Below, piece after piece: positions 1 through 7,695 of a DNA stretch of 35,030 nt; position 1 is the first letter of the stretch, and each line of letters begins with the position of its first letter. This stretch comes from an uncultured bacterium (GTDB taxonomy: Bacteria; Verrucomicrobiota; Kiritimatiellia; RFP12; UBA1067). Made by a program: the position numbers and the translations under genes. The notes below the pieces were generated by a model that did not search any database, was not told the DNA's origin, and saw only the letters and a list, made by a program, of their open reading frames with translations. The stretch spans positions 1 through 35,030 of the forward strand of contig CACZCD010000012.1 of NCBI GenBank assembly GCA_902779565.1, in the 5' to 3' direction.

Positions 1-1
1 C

Positions 2-3000
2 GTCGTGTGCGAGGACTGGCTCACGTTCGGAGCGGCGCGCGACTGGTTTTCGCTCCCGCTCGGCTGCTGGGCGCTCGGCTCGTGGCTCGGTAAGACGCTT
101 CGCGCCAACTCGTTCGGCCTTGTCGAGGCGCTGCCCGATGCGACCAACAGATGGATCGCGCCGCTTGCCGCCGATCTCGGCATCGTCCCGCAATCCCGCT
201 GGCATCTGGTAGAGGGGAACGGGGAATGGGGAACGGGGAACGGGTCTCAGTTCTGGCACTTTGTGACGCCGTCGAACACGCTGCAGCTGACATGGCTGAA
301 CGCGCTTTTTGACCGCGATCCGTCGCGTCCGGTCTCCTTCCAGTGCGAGGTCTCCGCGAACGGCGACGTGGAGTTCCGCTACGACCTCTCGGCGCTGGCC
401 GTTGACGTGGTCTCGAACGTGACGGTGGGCGTGTCGTGCGGCGGCGGGGCGCGGTGCCTTGATCAGCTGTCGAAGTCCGTCACGTCGCTCCGCTTCGCGC
501 GCATCGACCCGTTCGACGCGGTGCTTTCCGACCGCGACGGCGACGGGATCTCGACGGTTGACGAGGTGTTCATCCACCACACCGACCCCGGCAACCCCGA
601 CACCGACTTCGACGGGCTCTCCGATTCCGACGAGATCGACGTGTGGAACACCGACCCGACGGATCCGCACACGGTGCGGCCGGACATGCCGGACGGGATG
701 GCGGTGAAGATCGGCGGCGAGAATCCGTGGGCGTATCCGGAAGGCTCGACGAACACCATCTGGGAGCACGTGTTCTACTCGGGGACGACCAACGGCGCGT
801 TCGCGTACCCGCAGCCGGGCGACAGCACGGCGGTGCTGGCGGTGACGGTGTCGGGCGAGGGGTCCGGCGAGCTGGTCGTGGGCGGTACGGTGGTGCCGCT
901 TCTCGCGCCGCCGCAGATGCGATCGGGCACGACGTCGTCAACGCTGATGGCTCCGGTGCAGAAGGGCGTCACGCATCCCGTCTATGTGCGCGCGGACGGT
1001 TCGCTTTCGGTCTCGTTCGACTCGGGGCAGTTCGCGTTCGGCATCCTGCCGGACATCTCGGCAGGCGTGTGGACAGGCCGCATCAACTTCCCGAACACGA
1101 AGGCGCCCGAGGCGTGCGTCCACCATCTCGAGACGAGGACGGTGGCGGTGTCCCTGCCGATGAGCGCGGACGCGGAGGCGCTCACCTGCGAGTGGACCGG
1201 GGGCGACGGGGTGGAGGCGCACAACCATCCGCCGCGGTCGGCGACGCTCGAAGGGGAGTTCTCGCCGAGCGCGGGCGCGACCTTCCCGTATTCGCTCGAC
1301 CATCCCGAATACCGGTTCGGGGCGAAGTCGTACGAACAGAGCGTGAGGTTCTGTCCGCGCCCCGAGAACGACCCGGGCGAGAACGAGGGCGATGTGCTAC
1401 ACTGCGGATGCGTGGCGGGATGCGGCTGCGGCGGCGAATGCGAGCCGGGCTACTGCATGTGCGACGACCCGACGGTGAACGAGAACCCCGAATACTGCCA
1501 GCTTCACGAGATGCCCATTTACGAGTGCGAGCACCTTCATGGAGAGGGCGACGATCCAGACTACGACGAGGCCTCGGTCCTGCCGCAGATGATGGGCGTG
1601 CTGCCGCTCCGCGTGCCGACGTACCACGCCCAAACACTCCACATCGACGTGCCGTCCGGCGACTACACGCCCTGCTGCCCGTGCCCGAGCCACGCCGCGA
1701 ACCACACGGATGTCGCGTTCCTCTCCCACCGGCTCTCGGTGGTCGGGCAGGGCGGCGTTCCGTTCAGGACCGCCACCTCGCCGTGCGACGTGCATGTGGG
1801 CGGAGTCGCGCCGAGCTGCGTGGCGGGCGACGCGCAGTTGCTGCTCGCGACGAACGGGGCAGTGAGCGCGGATCTGCGCTACACGGTGTTCGGCGTGGGG
1901 ATCTCGTCGGCGCTGGACGGCGTGGACCTCGCGGCGCTCAATGCGTACGCGCCGGCGTTCGGGCTGCCGATCGCGCCGGGGACCAACGCGCCGACGGCGA
2001 ACCTGAACCTTGAGATGAACGTGAAGATGACGCAGGGGCGCGTGCGGCTCTCGTTCGTGAACCCGGGCTGCCGCTTCCTTGTGATGGCGGAGATCGGCGC
2101 GGGGAACAGCCGGTACTGGAGCGTCCTTGCGGACAGCGCGACGAAGCCGGTTCTGGACGTGTCGATAACCACTTGGCGGCGGATGTTCGGCAGGAGCGAG
2201 GGCGAGGACTTCTCCGTACCCGTGGCGGTGATGGCGGCGGGGACGGGGACATGCGACGTGAAGTTCACGTACTGGACGGTGGTCAACAGCGAATTCGCCT
2301 CGGACGTCGCCGTCCAGCGCGTCACGGCGGTGACTCCGGTAAAAGGCGACGGCAACATGAACGGCGGTATCGACGCCAATGATGTTGCGTTGATGGGGAA
2401 TGGCCGTCCTCTGCGGTTTTGGACGAACGAGGATTTCTGGAAGGGCGACGATGCGTTTCTCGGCGAGGACAGGTATTCGCTCAACGCGTACGATGCCGTG
2501 GTGAATGGACGCAGCGACCTCCTGAATCTTCTGCCTCTTGCTGTGGATGTGAGCGCGTTCCGCGATGCGTGGGGGAATGCGGCGACATTCAAGATACGCG
2601 GCGCTGGCGGAGGGTTGAGATATTGCTTTGCAGACATTGAATGGAACTCGATCAGGAACAGCTGCCTTGACGACTGCCAGACCGTTGACGGCAACCCGGT
2701 AAGAACGGCGGTACTGGCGGCGCTTACTTCGCAGGAAAGGACGTTGAGTACGGGCGAGGTGGAGCTGTCGGAGGATGAATCGCTCACGCTCCTTCTCGAA
2801 GCGGCGCAGCCGTGCACCAATGCCCTGGAGTTCGTTGTCGAGTTCGGCGGGGCGGAGGTGCTGTCCTACAAGCCGCCAATCAGGTTCTTCCGCGTGCGAG
2901 ACATGTATCGATGGTTCAACCGGCGCAACGTGGCAGGCGGTGGGGTGACGGATCAGGATGTTCCCTATCCGGCAGGATGGCCAGACGATGAGCATGATGG

Positions 3001-4165
3001 GGGCGCAAACGGGCCGATGCTCGTGTTCGTGCATGGCTACAACATGGCGGAGTGGGAGGCGCGCGCGTGGGCCGATGGCGTGTTCAAGCGGATGTGGTGG
3101 GGCGGACTCAAAGCAAAGTTCACCGCCGTTGCGTGGTACGGGAACGATAGCCAGATATACATGCCTACGGAGGGGCTGATCACGCCCAATTATCACGTGA
3201 ACGTTGAACATGCATTTGCGACGGCTCCAACGTTGGCGACGTTGTTGAACGGGCTTCCTGGGGCCAAATATATCCTCGCGCACTCGCTCGGTAACATGCT
3301 TGTTTCGGCGGCGCGTCGGGATCACGGCTTGCAGTACGCGAAGTATTTCATGCTCAACGCGGCGGTGCCGATAGAGGCGTACGATGTGGTGAACGGCGTG
3401 ACCGCCGAATCGAAAGCGGGGATGACGAATCCCGGTTGGGTCGGCTATCCAGAACGTGTGCGCGCCTCTCATTGGTGGGAACTGTTCCCCGATGGAGATG
3501 GGCGGCACTCGCTCACGTGGAAGGGATTCTTCACGAACGTCACGGACACCGTAAACTACTATTCCTCGGAAGAGGAGGTGTTGGCGAACGGGAACGGAAC
3601 CGTGCCGAATCTCCCTCGAAGGGCGCACGCTTGGAGCGATCAGGAGCTGTGGAAAGGGAACAAGCCGATAACCGATGTGCTTCTCTTTTCAATGGGACGC
3701 GATGAGGGCGGATGGGGCTTCAACCATGACCATTACGTTTATGAGCAGCCGATTGGGCCACCAGCACCTGCGACATTGAGACCTCGCACGCCGAATGAGA
3801 CAACCAACCTCACGGATGCGGTATTGCGCGAGTGTCCTTTCTTCGGCCATTTCGAAAACAGAAACATCTACACGTCCACGAACGGCGTAATCGTTTCGGA
3901 GAACCCCGCGTATCGTGCGCAGCTGCTGGCGGATGCGATTCCCTCCGAATCGTTTGCCGTTGGTGCAAATTCTGTGACGGCGTGGGGTACAGAGGGAGAC
4001 GATAAGAACAATGTTGATATGCCGCAGCATTTCAAAAGTAAAATGACAGTCTCTCCTGTGCAAAATTGGATTCACAGTTTCTTTCTTAGAGTACCGTATA
4101 TGTGTGTACATGAACTTTACGAGGACGTAGTTTCTCGGATTCCAAAGGAGGTTCAAAATGAGTAG
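2..4165 (+). CDS. Giant secreted protein with TSP3-like repeats and an alpha/beta-hydrolase module (5' end outside window)
   Basis: The frame is open to the left edge, so the true start is probably upstream; residues are counted from the GTG at 5 (1386 residues visible). Residues about 176-223 carry two Asp-rich thrombospondin-type-3-like calcium repeats (DRDGDGIS, DTDFDGLSDSDE). A Cys-rich stretch lies at about 466-500, with a CCPCP cluster near 557. A dockerin/EF-hand-like motif, GDGNMNGGIDANDVA, begins near 780. From about 1003 there is an alpha/beta-hydrolase-like module with an oxyanion-type HGYN at 1010-1013 and a nucleophile elbow AHSLGN with Ser1094, suggesting a lipase or esterase acting outside the cytoplasm. 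The substrate is unknown. The 3' end overlaps the next start by 8 nt, so the two are probably co-translated. The last ~450 bp look more AT-rich than the rest. The hydrolase call is moderate; the secreted character is inferred from composition, since the signal peptide is not in view. Confidence 0.8.
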   Translation, partial: VVCEDWLTFGAARDWFSLPLGCWALGSWLGKTLRANSFGLVEALPDATNRWIAPLAADLGIVPQSRWHLVEGNGEWGTGNGSQFWHFVTPSNTLQLTWLNALFDRDPSRPVSFQCEVSANGDVEFRYDLSALAVDVVSNVTVGVSCGGGARCLDQLSKSVTSLRFARIDPFDAVLSDRDGDGISTVDEVFIHHTDPGNPDTDFDGLSDSDEIDVWNTDPTDPHTVRPDMPDGMAVKIGGENPWAYPEGSTNTIWEHVFYSGTTNGAFAYPQPGDSTAVLAVTVSGEGSGELVVGGTVVPLLAPPQMRSGTTSSTLMAPVQKGVTHPVYVRADGSLSVSFDSGQFAFGILPDISAGVWTGRINFPNTKAPEACVHHLETRTVAVSLPMSADAEALTCEWTGGDGVEAHNHPPRSATLEGEFSPSAGATFPYSLDHPEYRFGAKSYEQSVRFCPRPENDPGENEGDVLHCGCVAGCGCGGECEPGYCMCDDPTVNENPEYCQLHEMPIYECEHLHGEGDDPDYDEASVLPQMMGVLPLRVPTYHAQTLHIDVPSGDYTPCCPCPSHAANHTDVAFLSHRLSVVGQGGVPFRTATSPCDVHVGGVAPSCVAGDAQLLLATNGAVSADLRYTVFGVGISSALDGVDLAALNAYAPAFGLPIAPGTNAPTANLNLEMNVKMTQGRVRLSFVNPGCRFLVMAEIGAGNSRYWSVLADSATKPVLDVSITTWRRMFGRSEGEDFSVPVAVMAAGTGTCDVKFTYWTVVNSEFASDVAVQRVTAVTPVKGDGNMNGGIDANDVALMGNGRPLRFWTNEDFWKGDDAFLGEDRYSLNAYDAVVNGRSDLLNLLPLAVDVSAFRDAWGNAATFKIRGAGGGLRYCFADIEWNSIRNSCLDDCQTVDGNPVRTAVLAALTSQERTLSTGEVELSEDESLTLLLEAAQPCTNALEFVVEFGGAEVLSYKPPIRFFRVRDMYRWFNRRNVAGGGVTDQDVPYPAGWPDDEHDGGANGPMLVFVHGYNMAEWEARAWADGVFKRMWWGGLKAKFTAVAWYGNDSQIYMPTEGLITPNYHVNVEHAFATAPTLATLLNGLPGAKYILAHSLGNMLVSAARRDHGLQYAKYFMLNAAVPIEAYDVVNGVTAESKAGMTNPGWVGYPERVRASHWWELFPDGDGRHSLTWKGFFTNVTDTVNYYSSEEEVLANGNGTVPNLPRRAHAWSDQELWKGNKPITDVLLFSMGRDEGGWGFNHDHYVYEQPIGPPAPATLRPRTPNETTNLTDAVLRECPFFGHFENRNIYTSTNGVIVSENPAYRAQLLADAIPSESFAVGANSVTAWGTEGDDKNNVDMPQHFKSKMTVSPVQNWIHSFFLRVPYMCVHELYEDVVSRIPKEVQNE
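214..244. repeat. Heptanucleotide tandem repeat inside coding sequence (locus A)
   Basis: Four 7-bp units (GGGGAAC, GGGGAAT, GGGGAAC, GGGGAAC) plus a partial GGG lie within the first gene and encode a Gly/Asn/Glu/Trp-rich linker. Because 7 is not a multiple of 3, gain or loss of a single unit would shift the frame. Confidence 0.9.
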
Positions 4166-5192
4166 TATATTTTTGTTGTTTGCATCGATCGCATCATTGA
4201 TACCGCTCGGCAACTCGATGACAGTGACTGCTCACGTCAAAGACGACGAGGGACGTCCGGTTTCTAATGCCACGGTTAAGGTGTGGACTGACAAGTCCAG
4301 ATATGGTGGCTGGGCAAAGTCTTCGCAATACGACTATTACACCGGCATCACTGATGCGAATGGAACTGCAAAGATTTCATTTGCTTGCTATGTGGCATAC
4401 TTCGAGGGGTGCGCATATTCAGACAGGCATTATCGAGAAGATTGTGGATACATTGAGGTCAAGCACATCGGTCATGCTGATTGGTCGGCCACACTTACTG
4501 AACATAGCAAGGATATATCATTCACCTTGAGGCGGAAGAAAAATCCAACATCGCTTTGCTATGCAAAAAGATTTCTAAGGTTGCCAAAACATAGCGGAGA
4601 GTTTGGCTTTGACCTCCTGATGAATGACTGGATTGAGCCGTATGGGGAAGGCAAGACCGCAGATTTCTATGTGCAACGCGAGGCTTCGCCAACAAACAGC
4701 AAGGTGACGGTGAACAGCGGCATAGTGTTTCGAGGGGAAGGTAATGGCGCCTACATACGCAAGAAGGTAAAGACCACTTCCGATTTCAAGACCGACTATG
4801 AAGCAAATACAAACGAAATCTATCAGGCGGCTCTTCCTCTGCGACATTATCCAGCTCCAAACGCTCCAATGTATACATTTTCCTCAATCGTCAAGGATGA
4901 CGAGTATGCTGTGTTGAGAACGCGTGTCAAGAAGGATGCCAAGGGCGAAATTGTGAATGCCAATTACTCGGCCATGCTTGGAGCAGTATACATAGACGAA
5001 AGTTTTGATTGGTTGATTTATGTATTCAATCCCACGCCGAACGATCCTAACCTTGAGAGAGACATTGAGAAAAGCATTGATCTTGAAAAGGCCAAGTGGG
5101 AACGGCGACACCCCAAGAAACGCAAGAACCGCAAGAGACGACAGCCTGTCTCTCCGCCGCCGAACGACACGAATCTGGAGCCGAAGCGGTGA
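4158..5192 (+). CDS. Small secreted protein with N-terminal Ig-like/carboxypeptidase-regulatory-like domain
   Basis: 344 residues. ATG 4158 is preceded by a strong AAAGGAGG about 6 nt upstream, and this ribosome site lies inside the preceding gene, which it overlaps by 8 nt. Residues 1-20 form a short hydrophobic signal peptide. Residues about 21-115 resemble a bacterial Ig-like or carboxypeptidase-regulatory beta-sandwich (DDEGRPVSNATVKVW, then GITDANGTAKISF), the kind of fold used in surface adhesins and secreted accessory proteins. The middle (about 130-300) is not recognised. The C-terminus is strongly basic and Pro-rich (KKRKNRKRR followed by PVSPPPND). The sequence is visibly richer in A and T than almost everything else in the window, which could mean recent transfer or simply an accessory gene. 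The coupling suggests a joint role with the upstream hydrolase protein, but the function is unknown. Confidence 0.8.
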   Translation: MSSIFLLFASIASLIPLGNSMTVTAHVKDDEGRPVSNATVKVWTDKSRYGGWAKSSQYDYYTGITDANGTAKISFACYVAYFEGCAYSDRHYREDCGYIEVKHIGHADWSATLTEHSKDISFTLRRKKNPTSLCYAKRFLRLPKHSGEFGFDLLMNDWIEPYGEGKTADFYVQREASPTNSKVTVNSGIVFRGEGNGAYIRKKVKTTSDFKTDYEANTNEIYQAALPLRHYPAPNAPMYTFSSIVKDDEYAVLRTRVKKDAKGEIVNANYSAMLGAVYIDESFDWLIYVFNPTPNDPNLERDIEKSIDLEKAKWERRHPKKRKNRKRRQPVSPPPNDTNLEPKR

Positions 5193-5203
5193 GTCTGACG
5201 TTT

Positions 5204-5212
5204 TGGTATAAT
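5204..5212 (+). promoter_or_regulatory. Extended -10 promoter (TGGTATAAT), leaderless arrangement
   Basis: A perfect TATAAT at 5207-5212 is preceded by TGG. Only 8 nt separate it from ATG 5221, so a start point about 7 nt downstream of the -10 falls essentially on the start codon. No -35 match was seen at 16-18 bp spacing. Confidence 0.75.
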
Positions 5213-5220
5213 ATCCGCCG

Positions 5221-6021
5221 ATGAGACACCTGTATGACAGCTTGCGCGCGTGCGCGAAGGAAGAGGAGGTCAAGGCCGAATTCTGCAAGTTCTTCAAGAT
5301 GAAGATCTTCGCCCTGCGCGGCATCGACCACTACACCGAGCATGTCCTCTTCGAGTTCAAGCACGACCGCAACTTCCGGAGCGCCGAGAACGTGGAGAAG
5401 GTTTTGGCGGCGTGGAAAGGGTGGAGTGACGCCATCGCCGACATGTCGCCGCGCGGAGAAAACCAGTATGGTCCGTTCCGCATGGGCCCGGCGTACCTGT
5501 TCAACGCGTTCCAGCCGGAGCTCACGGCCGAGGATTGGTACGGCGGAAAGTTCCCTATGCATGTAAGCCCGTACTCGCGCGGCAGCGGCAGCGTGCGCGA
5601 CAGCAACTATCTCAAGAAGGAAATAGAGCTTTTCGGATGGATGGTCGAGCGCTATTTCGCGGGCGCAGCGGCGTTCCGCGAGGTCGCCGCCTCGCTTGAG
5701 GGGCGGCGGCGCGAGAAGGCCCTGCGCATGGCGTACCTTGGCGAATACATGGGGCGGGCCGTGACGACGGCGAAGCATGTGCGCGAGGGAACCCTCGCCG
5801 AACGCGCGAAAGACCGGGCGAAGGCCAATGAGCTTGCCAGGCTTGAATACGGCAACACCAAGGCGGCGATTGAGCTGATGAAGCGCGATTCGCGGCTCGG
5901 ATGGGAGCCTACGATGAGATATCAAGGCGGCGTCGAGGCGTGCGAATGGAAGCTGCGCCGCCTTGAACGGCTTTACGGCATCGCACCCGATGCAATCAAT
6001 TCAAACAGGAAAGGTAAATGA
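5221..6021 (+). CDS. Apparent chimera: Eco57I-type restriction/methylase N-terminal fragment joined to C-terminal domain of a glycosidase-like protein
   Basis: 266 residues, no signal peptide. Residues 1 to about 58 resemble the N-terminal nuclease-like segment of type II/Eco57I-class restriction-methylase proteins (IDHYTEHVLFEFKHD, with D36 and E45-x-K47 fitting a PD-(D/E)xK core). From about residue 63 the sequence changes character (AAWKGWSDAI, QYGPFRMGPAY) and reads like the C-terminal helical domain that ends large secreted glycosidase-like proteins in related bacteria, including DSRLGWEPTM near the end. The catalytic parts of both presumed parents are absent: no methylase motifs and no TIM barrel. 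The family links are from memory of sequence style, not a search. The gene sits right behind its own -10 element and its stop overlaps the next ATG (ATGA). It may be a recombination relic, or a real small protein whose N-terminus I misread. Confidence 0.65.
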   Translation: MRHLYDSLRACAKEEEVKAEFCKFFKMKIFALRGIDHYTEHVLFEFKHDRNFRSAENVEKVLAAWKGWSDAIADMSPRGENQYGPFRMGPAYLFNAFQPELTAEDWYGGKFPMHVSPYSRGSGSVRDSNYLKKEIELFGWMVERYFAGAAAFREVAASLEGRRREKALRMAYLGEYMGRAVTTAKHVREGTLAERAKDRAKANELARLEYGNTKAAIELMKRDSRLGWEPTMRYQGGVEACEWKLRRLERLYGIAPDAINSNRKGK

Positions 6022-7604
6022 CGATGAACAAGAAGGCGGGCGGGAATAACGGGCTAACGGTCCTTCATGGAAAGGCATGGCTGCTTGCCGCTGTCTGTTC
6101 GGTGACGGTGCTGGCGGGAGCGGCCGGCGCGCCGATCGTGGGGATCAACGAGGACAACGAGAACTTCTTCGTCACCCGTCCCGAGGAGGAGATGACGGAG
6201 GCGTGCGCCGAGGCGTACATCGACAGTCTGGCGGGCGGCAAGATCACGCACGTCTTCATGTGCCCGTCCGGTCAGCGCACAAGTTACGACTCGAAGGCGT
6301 GGGAGCCGATCTGGACGTTGGTGAATGAGCCAGGCGGAGAGATACCTCCAGGGGTGAAGGTGAAGAGCCTCCCGCAGACGAAGCGCTGGGCGAAGAACGC
6401 AAAGCTCCTGCACGACAGGGGCGTGGATCTCTACAAGGTGTGGATCCGGCGCTGCCGGCAGCGCGGGCTGTCGCCGTGGCTCTCGCCGCGCATGAACGAC
6501 ATCCACCACGTCGATTGGGAGTGGCCTCAGCGGAACACGACGTTCTGGCGGACGCGCACGGATCTCCACTGCGCCACGAACGCCATCGGGCGCGGACCGT
6601 TCTGCTACGCCCATCAGGAGGTGCAGGATTACGTGTTCAGCTTGATGAAGGAGCTGATCGACCGATACGACATGGATGGGCTTGAGCTGGACTTCATGCG
6701 TCAGGCCCGGTGCTTTCAGGAGATCGACGCGATCGGACAGTCGCACCATCTGGACCGGTTCATCAAGCGCGTGAGGGACTACCTTGTGGCGAAGGGGCGC
6801 GAACGGGGGCGCAACATACAGCTCGGCGTGCGCGTACCGACAACGCCGCGCTCGGCGCTTGCGTGCGGGTACGACGTGGGGAAATGGGCGCGCGAGGGCT
6901 GGGTGGACCTGGTGTGCGCCTCGACGGGATGGCGCACGCCGGACTACAACATGCCCGTGGACGAATGGCGCAAGTGCTTCGGCGAGGCGGCGGGGCGCGT
7001 GAAGCTGCTTGCCGGCACCGACCATGGCGTGACGGCCTACAACTGGAACAGAACCGACATGACGCCGGAGCTTTATGCGGGCTTTGCCGATGTGGAGTGG
7101 GGCAACGGGGTGGACGGGCTGTACCTCTTCAACGCCATCTATCTGCACAAGGCGTTTCAGGAGGTGAAGGAGAAGGGGCTGTTCCCGGACGACATCCTGA
7201 AGTACCGCCAGCGGCGTTACCCTGTCTCCTTCCGCGATCTTACAGGCGGCGTTGTGCCGGAGGACCGGCAGATACCGCGCCTCAGCGACCGGCCGAACAG
7301 CTTCAGCATCCGTCTGGGGCGGAATCCTGTCGGCGTGCCGAGCGTGCTCGTGGGGGTTCTGCAGGAAGGGGAGTTCAATCCGGAGGTGACGCTCAACGGC
7401 GTAAAGCCCACACGTTCGCAGGTGGAGGATACGTTCTTCCGGAACTTCGACCATCCGGAGCGCTCGAAAACGTACTATTGCCGCCGTTACTTCTTCCCGA
7501 AGGGAAGCGTCCATCCCGGCGCGGACAACAAGGTGGACTTCAAGCCCACGAAGGAGAAGAAGTCCATCGTATGGGTGGAGATCGCGCTTGAAGGGGAAAA
7601 TTGA
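6018..7604 (+). CDS. Secreted family-10-like (GHL10-type) TIM-barrel glycoside hydrolase
   Basis: 528 residues. The ATG overlaps the preceding TGA (ATGA), with AGGAAAGG a few bases upstream; a second ATG two codons later (6024) is an alternative. A basic start and the hydrophobic stretch WLLAAVCSVTVLAGAAGA form a signal peptide with likely cleavage near residue 38. The body reads as a glycosidase-like TIM barrel: THVFMCPSGQ early, GLSPWLSPRMND near 150-161 and DGLELDFMR at 220-228. The last is the strand-end position where acidic catalytic or binding residues sit in GHL10/family-10-like and GH13-like barrels. Residues about 415-528 form a probable beta-rich C-terminal domain. Likely role: hydrolysis of a polysaccharide outside the cytoplasmic membrane. 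Substrate not predictable. Probably in one transcript with the chimeric gene upstream. Confidence 0.75.
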   Translation: MTMNKKAGGNNGLTVLHGKAWLLAAVCSVTVLAGAAGAPIVGINEDNENFFVTRPEEEMTEACAEAYIDSLAGGKITHVFMCPSGQRTSYDSKAWEPIWTLVNEPGGEIPPGVKVKSLPQTKRWAKNAKLLHDRGVDLYKVWIRRCRQRGLSPWLSPRMNDIHHVDWEWPQRNTTFWRTRTDLHCATNAIGRGPFCYAHQEVQDYVFSLMKELIDRYDMDGLELDFMRQARCFQEIDAIGQSHHLDRFIKRVRDYLVAKGRERGRNIQLGVRVPTTPRSALACGYDVGKWAREGWVDLVCASTGWRTPDYNMPVDEWRKCFGEAAGRVKLLAGTDHGVTAYNWNRTDMTPELYAGFADVEWGNGVDGLYLFNAIYLHKAFQEVKEKGLFPDDILKYRQRRYPVSFRDLTGGVVPEDRQIPRLSDRPNSFSIRLGRNPVGVPSVLVGVLQEGEFNPEVTLNGVKPTRSQVEDTFFRNFDHPERSKTYYCRRYFFPKGSVHPGADNKVDFKPTKEKKSIVWVEIALEGEN

Positions 7605-7695
7605 GCGCTCGCCACAGATGTGGCTTCTTAGGGATTGGCTTGTGCAGCTCGGCTTCTGCCGTGACGTTTGAGAAGACGTCGCGGCGCAGCCTCCA

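Noticed and set aside
1397-3628. 743-codon minus-strand frame opposite the first gene
   Set aside because: Same reason: Arg/His-rich antisense shadow of a clear secreted-protein gene.
7612-7625. Palindrome GCCACAGATGTGGC between convergent genes as a terminator
   Set aside because: The 2-nt loop is too small for a stable hairpin and there is no T-run; could be a protein site but there is no support.
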